DNA of 64,000 nucleotides from Patella vulgata. Taxonomy: Eukaryota > Mollusca > Gastropoda > Patellidae. Below, piece by piece: positions 11,161 to 22,900 of this stretch; positions within the stretch are counted from its first letter, which is position 1, and each line of letters opens with the position of its first letter. The notes beneath the pieces are model-generated. The model saw nothing but the letters and a program-made list of their open reading frames with translations, was not told the origin of the DNA and searched no databases. The DNA lies in assembly GCF_932274485.2 (NCBI RefSeq), contig NC_065884.2, positions 30,461,540 through 30,525,539 of the forward strand, written 5' to 3'. The position numbers and the translations under genes were made by a program.

Positions 11161-13965
11161 TAAATGCCTGTGATCCCGATTTTGACCTGGACTTCACCAA
11201 GAATGTAATTATTGATACTGCTAGTGGGGCCTGGATACAAAACATTGGTGGTGTCTCCATCAAGAATGAATACGCAACATTCAGTGGTCTGAACAGTCAG
11301 CGACTTACCGTAACCCGTTATTCAAACATCGATTTTGCTCTCCCACTGGCGATTAAAGTAAGATACCGAGAAACATCTGGTAGAGACAATATGGTCGTTT
11401 TGAGTACTGGTGGATGTATAGATCGCCCAGGATTGTATATCACAGTTGGAAATGGGAATGTTACACTTGGTATTGTAACTGAAGACGGCGGTTATACTGC
11501 ACCTTTGAAAACCTCCGCTCCCACTGCAGTAAGTAGCGTAAAATTACATTACTCATTAAAACCACATAATATAGTCAAATGTGACATTGTATGGGACAGT
11601 TACAACCGTTTGTAACAATTAAAGATGCCGTTTGTGATTTGATGATATATTTGGACTAAAAACATATTTAGACTAATTTATTTATCAAAAGTTTTCTTAA
11701 TAAACACTAAAACATAACATGGAACACAATTACTATTTTAATTAAAGCCACGTTTCGTTGAGGGTTCTCTCTTAATAAACACTAAAACATAATATGGAAC
11801 ACAATTACTATTTTAATTAAAGCGGCGTTTCGTTGAGGCTTCTCTCAACGTTTTCAAGCAAATGATAATGATTATGGTTGATTATGGTTAATTAGCTGTT
11901 ACTTGTTTTTGTATATAAACCTTCTGTACATTATTTTCATTATAATTTGCCTGAAAACGTTGAGAGAACCCTCAACGAAACGCCGCTTTAATTAAAATAG
12001 GAATTATGTTCCATATTATGTTTTAGTGTCTATTACTTATGTCAGTTGCTAAATGTCGCTCAAAGAAGAAAAGTTTGCTTCAAGAAAACTTGATTGAGGG
12101 AAAACCCATTGTCAGCTGGAATATCCTCTTCCAACTTCTTTTTCTGTTGTTGTATCGCAATCTAGTGGACGTTTAATTCTCTTAATGTTCTCACAACCGT
12201 TAACCATTAGATCAAAACAAAAGACTCGCCCCTTACGTCACTGGAAGAGAAGGCAGTTGTTAAGGGGTACCCTCATTTTTGTCATGTGTGCGTCCCATGG
12301 TGTTTGTGTGGGAATCCAGTGTCTGTCAGTTCGATATGATGTGTGCGAGTTAGTTGTATTTTACGTCCGCTTCCACCGAGGTGATATCGCAGACAAAAAG
12401 CCCATTTATACCAAAATTGCCTTACTTTTAATAAAAATTATTACCCGAAAAATATTTTCATGAGAAAGTATCTTCGAGTGAACGCCGTCATATTCGTAGT
12501 AGTTTTAACACGCGTTATAGGCTGTTTTTTTTCAAATAAAATCTAATTATTCTCGCGAAACCAAAAACATTATTTTTTTATATATCTGTAGGGTATTAAC
12601 CAATGGAAAGAAGTTGTATTATATTTTGATGGTTGGAGTCTATCGGGTGTTGTACGAAATATGGATTCCAATGGAGTAAATGTTGTTGGTTCATCAATCC
12701 GTATCCCTAAAACTGTTCCTTCAAGTGCAACTCAAAGTAAGTTTCTGTGAAATAGATAGTGGACTATTAAAGCAGGTTTCATTTAATAATGTTCAGTCTA
12801 GTCTAGTAGCTATTATTCCTTATATCATCATAGAATTATAAATACTTTTCATTACCTCTGTTATTGTTTATGCTCTGTGTATTATTAACACCTTTACATT
12901 TATTTATTCATATATTGTATTTTTTATTTTATTCATATATTGTATTTTTTATAAGTTAAGAGGGGTGTCCCAAACGTTTCCGCCTTCCCTAAGTAATATG
13001 CGGTCTATATGAAAATTGTTATACTTATTTTTCAACGTATCCCCAACTGGCATCAATGCACTCGCTATACCGCTTCCCCAGCATATTTAACCGGTCAGAG
13101 ACCCACTATTTGTCACATGACCCTAAAACTGCCGGAGTAACAATATAGCCTAAGAAAGAATCCGTAGCTCTCCGATACCCACCACGCTCTAGCGTTTATG
13201 TTCTCCAGTCAACATTCTGGGCACCCAATGGACAGACACTTTGTTTATGCGCATATGGCTATTATTCATTCTCCTGATGGTGTGCTAATGCCATGTGCAG
13301 TAGCTATAAAGGTCTAACAGTTATTCATAGTTACTCGTCTGTCCTGTATTGTTGTGTCGAGAACAGCTTCAACTTTATCGTGGATGGTTATGGTCACTTC
13401 ACAAAAGCGACCAAACCGTGGTTCGTCTTAATTTACCGATTGTACGAAGGAGCATTGCCAACTAATGTTTGTGTTTATGTCATCACGAATTTGCTTCAGC
13501 GTAAGCCTTTTCAAGTGAAGATACTTGATCGTGACTCTGCATCTGTTTTTTTTCCATTTTGAGAACAAACGAGAGGGTCATGCTGTTTGACAGCTATATA
13601 TGGGAAATTATAGCACGTGGAATTTATGTTTTGCATATGAGGAAGCTGAGATACTTTTCTAGAAACAAGAGCAGATTGGTTGAGTTTGGGCGATCCGTTC
13701 ATGGTGAGCCCAGAAACCTTTGGGACACCCTCGTATGTAACATTAAGCTATAAACTTGCTCGCTGACGATTTTCAAAACACACAATGTATAGATGCTTAC
13801 CTTCCTGTACCGCCTTCCTTAGCCCAGTCAGCCCAAGAACGCATGACATTAAACTGCATGTCGTTTCATTTTTATCTTCCAGGAATAAAAACTGTCGATG
13901 GCGCTTTTCAACTGGGATACGCCCACGACACTACTTTATCTGGATTTGTCGGGGATATTGATAAC
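11161..13965 (+). CDS. Gene A: Pif/BMSP-like shell-matrix gene, LamG exons only (partial)
   Basis: Three exons, 11161-11528, 12592-12736 and 13883-13965, each with AG/GT borders and phases identical to those of gene B. The 199 codons form a concanavalin/laminin-G-like domain: CDPDFDLDF at the start, then YSNIDFALPLAIKVRYRET, VVLSTGGCIDRPGLYI, GINQWKEVVLYFDG and GYAHDTTLSGFVGDIDN. By analogy with Pif, this domain of an extracellular biomineral framework protein helps bind matrix or mineral. About half the LamG residues match gene B. The first exon needs one base from an upstream exon, so signal, VWA and chitin-binding exons should lie further left, but none is seen in 1-11160, which is full of transposons. 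The stop-bearing exon is uncertain; candidates starting in phase are at 15222 and 17074. It may be a real gene running off the window or a 3' fragment. Confidence 0.75.
11696..12035. mobile_element. Hairpin MITE with long inverted repeats and an extra copy of one arm
   Basis: Intron element of gene A. Arms of about 85 bp run 11773-11858 and 11950-12035. Key words are AACACTAAAACATAATATGG, AATTAAAGCGGCGTTTCGTT and CTCTCAACGTTTTC, all found complemented on the right. The outer part of the left arm is repeated directly at 11696-11770. No coding capacity. Confidence 0.85.
12959..13733. mobile_element. Mariner-like non-autonomous element
   Basis: Flanked by TA (12957-12958, 13734-13735). Left end AGAGGGGTGTCCCAAACGTT; right end complement CGAGGGTGTCCCAAAGGTTT. 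TA target plus GGGTGTCCCAAA ends fits the mariner group. Of 775 bp inside, no DD34D transposase is readable, so the open stretches at 13293-13562 and 13559-13753 are not counted as genes. It occupies gene A intron 2. Confidence 0.75.
13813..13875 (+). mobile_element. SINE family 2 tail, decayed
   Basis: TTAGCCCAGTCAGCCCAAGA, then GACATTAAACTGCATGTCGT, parallels the GCCCAGTTCGGAGCAGAAC...GACGTTAAACCCCATTTC tail seen elsewhere. It abuts the acceptor of the third gene A exon. Confidence 0.45.
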
Positions 13966-14149
13966 GTAAGTAAATTGTGAAAAATTATATATATCCAAAA
14001 ATATTAGCACAACCGTAAAGCTGCACAGTATACGATGAAAACATAATTTCCACACTTGTTTATTAACATTTTAACATTTGAAAGTACTTTTCGTCCGTCT
14101 TGGAACTATTGATAAATAATGTCATTGCATGGAGATGGACACCATACTA

Positions 14150-14213
14150 TAGAGAGAGAGAGAGAAGGGGTTTAACGTCCACTCGACACAAACTAGGTCA
14201 TTTCGGGACTAAC
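14150..14213 (-). mobile_element. SINE family 1 tail fragment
   Basis: The complement reads GTCCCGAAATGACCTAGTTT, GTCGAGTGGACGTTAAACCC, then a CT-rich tail, matching the 3' end of the fuller SINE at 36381-36660. Confidence 0.75.
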
Positions 14214-14406
14214 ACACCATACTATAATTTATACATATTTACATAGTAACACTATGGTTTTAATTGTCTATAGTTACCATTGCCTTACACGCGTGTTAAT
14301 CTATTGTGCATGGGTACAATTTAAGAATAATGAGTGGAACGAAATCTAGGGATAAAAATTAATTAAATTAATGGCTACTTATTGTTTTCCATTATTTTTC
14401 TTTCCG

Positions 14407-14650
14407 TCATGTCATCGGGAAAATTTGAAATGTTGCTTGTAGGTGTTGTGCACATCTAAAGATATGTCTATTTATAAATAAGGGTCCATTTTCAAGGTTA
14501 CAATCCCGACAATGTTTGCGTACTCTATCCCGTAGAATAATAGTGCCCGTCTCGCCGATGTATAATTTTCGACAACCATTACAAGTTTTTTCACACTTTA
14601 CTATTTTTAGGTCCAGCTCTGGAAAGGATGCCTCAAAGTGAACAACCCCG
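14407..14650 (-). mobile_element. Retroelement C-terminal GIY-YIG-like endonuclease fragment (Penelope-like)
   Basis: On the minus strand the sequence reads KCEKTCNGCRKLYIGETGT, RDRVRKHCRDC and INRHIFRCAQH, then a stop at 14407. A Cys-rich lead, the LYIGETG core and an R...H spacing fit the GIY-YIG nuclease at the end of Penelope-like retroelements. No reverse transcriptase is attached. It overlaps the region where a last exon of gene A was sought. Confidence 0.55.
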
Positions 14651-16435
14651 AGGATTTTTAAATGTTAAAAACACCCCAAGTGTTAAACCTGTTTGAATTT
14701 GGAATTTAGAAAACTATACAGTCTATACCGTTTTTTAAAATATACCAAACACGTTTGCTAATGCTGTTACCCGATAACACAAATAAGGGGAAATAATCCC
14801 AGAATGAATAAAAATAAAGAATATTGCATGAGTTATGTTGGTATATTTCTTTCTCTTGGAAGTTATGATAGGTATAGAATCACAGGACGGGACTCAAGAA
14901 TAAGATACCCGACATTAACCACCAACAACCTTTGAGTTCGATTCCAGTCTATAAGGTGTATATGTCTAGCTGTTTCGATGTGAGGGAAACACGATGGACC
15001 TTTTGCATAAAATAATGTTTTACATTTGATGAGCACGATGTCCTGACTAAATACTCACTCATACCCCCACCCTCCCCTCCAACACCCCGCTCCTATATTG
15101 AATAATAAAACGTCAACCTTTATTCGAAGGATTACTTATTATGGCGCTAACATTTCAAAGGGGTTGGGTAGCTGTAGAAAATTAGATCTTTTATATGCAA
15201 GTTGTGGGTACGGTCTCAGGTTTGTAGTTATACCGATTCCAAACACTAATTTATATTTTGTCTTGAACATGTCAATGTCACAATTGAGTCTATGAGCCGC
15301 GTTTTAAGAAAAATATACACGTCCAACAACTGACTAAATCAACCAAACAAAATAATGCTGTTTGTGGGTATTTAAATAACGAAAGATAACAAATTAAAAA
15401 TAATTATAAAATTTCAAGCTTTACGTATGAAAAATAACAGTTTGGATTTCTGCACATTACAGAACGCTATTTACCCCAGATTTTGCCAAAGATTGGGCCG
15501 GGGGAAGAATAATACATATCTAGAGAGCAGATGCTGATCCATTAAAAGTTGACTCTTCTAGAGATTGAAATGCTTCTACAAATAAATGTACATACATGAA
15601 TATGACATTGAAAATATATTGATACGCTTGCTCATGAAAATGTATGTCTCGTCAAGTTCCTAGAAAGCAAAAGGGTTTGTCTCTACAGGAATAGTCGAGA
15701 TTTTACAACATACATTAAAACAACCAATCGTGAATATGCGTACGGCAGAGCTTTTCATTTAACAAAAACAACAAAGGTGGCACCCCGCAAATCATGGGTA
15801 TTATGTGGCTTTGGCGAAACCGAAATCGAACGAACTACAATACAGAATACACTTCATTTAGAACCGATTTGCTCCCAAGAATTCTTTGTTATGGTCCATG
15901 TAAGATTTAGACCAAATTAGCAATTTTCAATCATACTTGGTCTATGGGGACCCCTAGGTGACAGAAGTCATACGATGCAGTGCACATTTTTGAAATGACA
16001 ACTTCCCGTATAACTGGGAATTGTTGTTTTTGGTCAAAAGTTGCCATATTTCGACCAATTTTTTACCCTAATTTCAAAACGCCCCTACTCGAAAAGTTGT
16101 GCCCCTAAAATTTTGATATGGGTCAGGTGTGATAGGTCAAGCGTTCGATTTAAAATCCTTCAGTCGTTTGGGAATGGATGAATCATGTTGAATTTCCTGT
16201 GAGTTATTTTAAAGTGGTCATTGTACATAATTAGGTTGAAAATTATGTCATCGTAAAATGTGTGTAGCTGCTTCTTAGTGGGTCTGACATAGAATTGCTT
16301 GGTGTGGTTATGAAGGGCATTCGTCCAAATATATGTCAGAAGAAATAATCACCGGCACTAAACCCACTAGTGTGCTACAGTATTCTGAAAATATGTAAAA
16401 ATCAGTATTTTCCGTGCGATTCTTCGTTTACTGAT
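14651..16435. other. No recognised feature
   Basis: Mostly AT-rich unique sequence. A possible terminal exon for gene A could begin at 15222 after CTCAG (reading VCSYTDSKH then stop), but nothing independent supports it. Confidence 0.3.
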
Positions 16436-16439
16436 GACC

Positions 16440-17010
16440 GACGACTATCTTCAAAAAGTTGCCATGACCATGGATTATCAACATTAGTACTATATTTTGT
16501 TATTTGAGCGTTTTTGTGACAAATCTGTTATTTTGGTTAAAAAATCATAAAAGTTTTTGTGACAAAATCGGAAAATCACGATCATCGAGGTGAAGAGGCG
16601 TAACTGGTGTATAATTTTGCTGAATCAAACAACAATTATTCTTATATGTATTTAGTAATTAGTAGCAGGGAAGTGTATAATTGTGTGGGCTGACATGACA
16701 AGCTGCTATATCAGCACAATCTAACCAAAGCAGCGCTTTTTCACCAATGACCAACAATTATTTTCTAATGACCACTGATCATTACTATTGCTACTATATG
16801 TTTCGTTATTTGAACATGTCTGTCAAATAGAGTATTTTGGTCAAATAGGATAATGTTTTTGTGACAAAATCGGACTTTCACCCTCACTGGATAGCCAAAG
16901 GAAAGGATAATAAGTCGTGTATAATTTTGCAGTGATCAGAACGCGGTTATTATGATCTGTATTTAGAAGCAGATGATCGTATAAATGTATGGGCTGCTAT
17001 GACTATCATA
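16440..17010. repeat. Direct tandem duplication of about 290-320 bp
   Basis: Two diverged copies, about 16440-16720 and 16760-17010. Shared blocks are ATTAGTACTATATTTTGTTA / ATTGCTACTATATGTTTCGT, TTTTTGTGACAAAATCGGA, GTGTATAATTTTGC and GTATTTAG...GCAG, in the same order. Non-coding. Confidence 0.6.
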
Positions 17011-17376
17011 AACTTAATATATCTATTATCCACATTCTCGTGTAAGAAGAAGAACAAGAAAAAGTATTTACAGGTGTTCATGGAGTGACATTTAATATCT
17101 TTAGGACACCGTCAGTCCTTCCATATGGAAATCCTGAAGGGGAAGATGGCATAGATCACAACATGATTTATGGCACTCCAGACAATCCAGGATAATTCTG
17201 ACTACACATGCCAACCTCCGAAATATGATACTCAGCGGTCATTTAAAGATAGTCGATATTGAACAGACGCACCCGTCGAACAATGCCATACTCAACATCT
17301 CTATATATGTGTACATATGCAATTCGAAAATTCCACTCATTGTTAATTTAAAGGATATAATGGTAATCAATTTTGC

Positions 17377-18210
17377 CCTTGCAGATCTTGTGATTATGGC
17401 TCAATTTCGCTGGATCGTCTACAATCCCCGCGTCCTTCAAACCTGTTACATGACTTATTATATAAAGAAGTCGGTATTTTGTCTCTAAAACAACGTCGTG
17501 AAAGACATAAGTTGATGTTTTTATATAAAATAATAAACCACTTACCCCCTGATTACCTGTATGATAATCTAAACAAAAAACAAAGTAACTACTCATTAAG
17601 AAATGACAAAAACCTACCATACTATTTTTGTAAAACTAATCTATTTTATAATTCTTTCTTTCCTTCAACTACACGACTTTCGAACAATCTAGATCTTTCT
17701 ATACGTAATTCAGATACGTTATTCATTTTTAAACAAAAACTTTCAAAACATGATCATTTGGTACCTTCTTATTACAATATTGGAAAAAGAAAAGTTCAAA
17801 TCATCCATTCAAGACTTCGTTTATCAATCAGTGATCTAAATGGACATCCATTTTTAAGACACACAACCAACTCTCCAACCTGCCGATGTGGACACAATTT
17901 TGAAGATCCTTATCAGTTTCTGCCGATATGTCCCTTATATTCAGATGCACGAAATACAACCATAAAAACATTACCAACAGAATACACCAACACAAAATTT
18001 CTATTGTATGGCTCTACGTATATTTCAGTTGAAGAAAAGTAAATTAATATTTACTGAGGTGAAAAACTTTTTAGAATTAAGTAATATTTTTTAAGTACTG
18101 TAATCGTCATTTATCATTACCATCACTAGATTCTGTTTACATATTTGTACACTTTCAGGCCTTAAACCAAATTTAGTCATTATGTATATCAAATAACCTT
18201 TTTATTTGAA
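17377..18210 (+). mobile_element. LINE ORF2 3' end with poly(A), 5'-truncated
   Basis: Open from about 17400 to the stop at 18042. The protein (LKQRRERHKLMFLYKIINHL, then a Cys/His cluster CRCGHNFEDPYQFLPICPLY) is the post-reverse-transcriptase tail of a LINE. A 3' UTR and an A-run at 18209-18222 follow. The stretch 17479-18042 (187 codons) looks like a gene, but it has no partner exons and its ending matches retrotransposons. The open frame suggests a fairly recent insertion. Confidence 0.75.
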
Positions 18211-18224
18211 AAAAAAAAAAAATT

Positions 18225-19944
18225 TGTATACTCTCAGAATTTTAATAATTAATAACACAAAATGGATAGTTTCGACTATATACATGTATTAAAATAAGTA
18301 AACTAATTGTAATTATATTGTTTTGTTGCAGGGAGAGGGGTGATATAGGCCTAGCCTGTTGCCCAATCCTATTCTTATTGAATAAAATATAGTTTAAAAA
18401 AAAAAATTCAGCTGTGGTTATAGTCCCTGACAAGTACGAGCTATAGCCTCTCAAATTTTGGTTGTTATTAAATTCAATTTCCAGGGAGAGTTGAGTATCT
18501 GGTCAGTACTAAGATATCATTAGCAAGTAGTAAGTTAAAACTGTGTGTAGGAGGAGCCTGCGTTGTCCTACGAATGCCCAAAATGTTGTCTGTCCAAATC
18601 AATTATTGTCCGAACAACAGATCATCCAAATTTTGTGCCAAAATAGCCCCATTTTTGCGTAATTTTCTATTAAAAAGGCATTGTTAAAGGGATATGCAGA
18701 GTCACTCTAACTGCAACGGCCTGTAAAGGCGAGTTGAGAGCGACTTGACTCTGAAGGCTATCTCCATTAAGAAACACCCCCATAAGCTATACCATCATTA
18801 GCTGAGTATTGATGGTAACCAACAAAATGTCTAAAAGACTAAATGTCAGAATTCCTCAAAAAAGTTTCATGTAAACAAATAGCCAAACGTTTATATTTTT
18901 AAATTAAAAATTGAACTTCATTAAAATTTGGGTTTAAACCACGACAATTGCATTGAACGATGGAAATTACCGTTGTCAGGGATAATTTATTCTTGACGGC
19001 TTACTGACCCACTGGGTCCACATGAACCCCTCTATAGTAATACCGTCCATCAGATCAACCCAATATTTAGTGAAATGAGTAATATGGTCTTCTAAACCCT
19101 TTTTACACTTTTCACTCAACTTTGCTAATTCATGTTGTCTTTTAAGAAATCGAAAGACCACGCCTCCAAAAAAAAAAAAATCTTTCAAAAAACACCTGCA
19201 TATTCAATTATTTACATTCAACCTTTACGAGGGTGGAGACTTGAAACTCATGTCCCGACGTAATTGATATTGAAATATAGTGAAAATAATAAATATAATG
19301 GAATTGGGAGGATCTATATTTACCTCCCCCACTTACCTTTGTTCTCATACAGTATAGGAAGTATTTACTTTGAATAAGACGGTAAATATAAGCGGTGTAT
19401 ACCACACATTCCCTTACGGCGTCAATTATAAATTGTCAGGAAGTTTAACAGTAATAGAAAGTGTTCAGTTTATATCGAATGGACGAGTTTATTTCGTCAC
19501 ATCATTAATTTGACTTGTGAGTGTAAAAGACAAAGAAAGAGCTCGACCAACGTTGATAACAGGTATTTTTTTTTAATATACTCACAGTGTCATTTAAACG
19601 ATTTAGAAGTATTTTGATTAGAAGGAATAATTTTAGAAATTAATTCAAATGCTTAGATCTTCCTTATTATTTTATTATTATTTTGCATATTTAATTTGGA
19701 AGTTTTGAAATAAAAGCTTTATTTTAAGATTCTAAGTTTAAGAATGCAACTAAAAGAATTCACTCATATAGTCTAGGTGTAATTTCGTATTTTTAAAAAA
19801 ATTTTTTTTATTGTCTTCCAAAATGTTTTTTGAATTCACAAGTAATATGGGATTTTATTTATCAAGAAGACTAAGTTCAATTATGTGTTAATTCAAGTTA
19901 ATAACAGTTCTGTTGTTGCAAACTTGTTTTTATCTTATTTTTAG
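18225..19944. other. Upstream region of gene B, possible 5' UTR exon
   Basis: The acceptor TTTTAG at 19939-19944 sits only nine bases before the gene B start codon, so a noncoding first exon should lie upstream. A donor-like AACAG/GTATTT near 19561 could end it. Its promoter is not identified. Otherwise AT-rich, with A-runs near 18400 and 19168. Confidence 0.35.
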
Positions 19945-19953
19945 GACAACAAA

Positions 19954-22900
19954 ATGAACATTTATTTATGCTACACCCTTGCCATTTTGGCCTGTTTGAA
20001 TTCTGAGATCTACTGTGCGATAGGTAATACTATTGGATTTATTTTTTGTTTCTTTTGTATCGAAATAACATAATGATTTTCAACAAGTTGATGAAACTAA
20101 ATTGTAATCACTATTTAAAAAAACCAACCCAACAAAACCCTCTAATATCTGTTGTATTTATAAGTTAATCAAATGAATTTTATACACGTGCAACATTTTA
20201 GAATAGACAAATTTATCTCTTTATGTATTTGTGATGCACGAAATCTATTTATTTAGTATGTAGGGCTGATATTGTTTTCCTGATCGATTCCTCCGACAAC
20301 ACTGTTACAAACACTCCAACCGGGACGATGTATAAGGATTTCTACAATGCTCTAGACACTTTTATAAAAACCGAAACAATTTCCAACACAGGAATTCGTG
20401 TTGGGGCAGTGTTCTACAACGACAATGCTACTCAAAGTAGAAGTGTTCAGATTTCAGGAAACAGAGCCGACCTGTCAAGTCAGATTTCCGATCTTAATCG
20501 TATCGGCGGAGGAATCTTGCATGGAGTTGGTTTGGACGCTGCCTACGATCTTTTCAACAATGCCACAAGAGTCACCACAAAGGTCATCATCCTTGTTACC
20601 CCGAGCAGATCAAGGGGCGGTGTTATACCAACAAATTCCATAAACAATCTCAAAAGTAATTCTGGAGGAAGTACAATAACTGTTTACAGCCTAGGAGTTG
20701 CTAGATCTCCCCGCGAGGATTATAATCTGAGTGAATTGAATGCCATCGCAACAGGGACGGCTATTGAGCTGTCATCTTCTGCCGAAGTTCTTACCAAAAT
20801 TCAGGAAATCGCATCCTCACCACCCGTCTGTGTTAACGTTGCAGCAACAACATCTCCACGTAAGTCAGTCTGTAAAAAATAATTTCTTTATGATATTAGG
20901 CTGCTCTTTATTGAACATCAGATAGCATCATATTTTTACATGTTTTTCCATAAGTATGTAATTATGTGTATTGCTCAATCCAGTTACTAAATGCCTTTAA
21001 AAGATTATTACATTTTTTTGTTTTGTTTCTCAATTGTTTTATTGCATGTATTACTTATCGGTACAGGCCCTGTTTACAGTTAGTATTTCATTTTGATTTT
21101 GAAAAGCAGATAAATAGTAGCGGTGAATGTCTGGTAGGACTCACAAAAATTCAAACCCGAGCGTGTGCCGAGAAGAACATTTTGAGTTTTTCAGGTCCGT
21201 ATTTTACTTGTCAGGGATGGTACATGTCTGATCGCTCGATTCGGAAAGTCTCTATCAGCCCAGTTAGTGCAGAAACATATGATGTTAAACCCCATTTCAT
21301 TTCATTTCAGTGTTGAAATTAATATCAAGGTTTCTTTTATATGAATGTTGCATGATTAATGGCACTTATTCTGTCTTTTTAAAATATAAAAAAATGCATA
21401 GCGAATGGCACCTTTTCTGCCTTTATCCAAAATGACAGATAATAGCACTTCTAAAAATATCAATACGGAGTATTTGATAGAACCCAATGTTAACAATCAC
21501 TTGTCAGCACCCCTTGTTTGCAATCATTTACACGTCCTATCAGCACTTCACGTTTAGATACCTTGTTTCATTAATGGGCATGTTTTGTTTATGATTATTA
21601 CATTTTGATTGTGCGTTTTAATGTCATATCATTAAATATCATGGAGTAGTTTACGTCTTGCTTATACATCAAAACTACTTGATCATTGTGTGTTTAATTT
21701 AAGAATTTAAAGGATATGTATTTCTTAATGCCAATCGTATTAATGTTAGGGTTGTAATTATAATGGATTATTTAAAATCAATCATTGTAGCTGTTATAGA
21801 TAGTGGCATTTGTGACAATTGTGATCTGAAAAGTGGTGTAGGTTACAAAGCTCACCCAACCAGTTGTAGACGATACATACAGTGCAAGGAAGACTACCCC
21901 GGTCCCAATATCATCGCCTATGATAGACCTTGTAATGATGGTCTGTTCTGGAACCAGAAGCTGATGAATTGTGTACATTTTCCCGATTCTGACTGTTACA
22001 GGGGTGAGTGGAGCACAATACATCCAACCGTTTTACTTTATTGCACAGTTGATTGATAGTAATGCCACTGGCATATGTGTAAATTGCCCTGATTTGAGTC
22101 TGAATGGGACAAAAACCCACCCCACACATCTTTGACTATCTCTATATATTATCTTTACGACTATATATATATTACCAAGTAAGAAGTCTGTGCAGTTTCT
22201 AGATTCACACCCAAGAAATATATTGGTTTCTAAAAGTAGTAACGTGTGTAGTACTCAAGACGGGCGATTTCTTAATGGCAAAACCCATCTATGACCAGAC
22301 AAAAACTAGTGGCGAAACACCTACTAAATTATTCTTTTCGATTGTTTTAGGCGAATGCGAATCCGATGCTAGTTATATATTTGAGTCTGCGAGTTGTGGG
22401 TTCTACTTCAACTGCACCAATCGCAATATCACCACACAATGCTGTCCACAAGACAAACCTGCCTTCAACGCTGTTACCAAGACCTGCGTTCCCTCAAACA
22501 CCTGCCTGTTTCAATGTGTGGACTTACCCCTAGCCAGAAATACCGGTAAGTTTCACTATTTGCCAAAGATGCTCTTTGCTGTTGATATAAACTAAACAAT
22601 ATTAGTGTCAATAACAATAATAGTCTATGGAGTAAGATAGTGAGAACGTAAAGAAAAAATATTAAACCAGACAAAAATGTAATCTTTCTAATGCCAATTT
22701 ATATTTTATATACAAACCATGGCTCCTAGATACAAGTTGTTACGCACTTTCTAGAACACATAATATCATTTTTTATATTAACAGATACCACTGTATATTG
22801 TACTTAAATACTTGTATTAAAAACCTTTTTTTAAGTCTGCGTATTCACTAATAAACCACATTGATATATAATATAGAAAACAAGCCAACAGTGAGGCTGA

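Noticed and set aside
13293-13753. Open frames in gene A intron 2 as host exons
   Set aside because: They lie entirely within a TA-flanked mariner-like element and show no known domain.
14443-14481. Terminal exon for gene A reading VLCTSKDMSIYK after TTGTAG
   Set aside because: It is phase-compatible and shares TGCACATCT with gene B's last exon, but it lies within the minus-strand GIY-YIG retroelement fragment and leaves out the KIWIA segment, so the match looks accidental.
17479-18042. A 187-codon open frame as a host gene
   Set aside because: The C-terminal Cys/His cluster, poly(A) tail and lack of partner exons fit the 3' end of a LINE.
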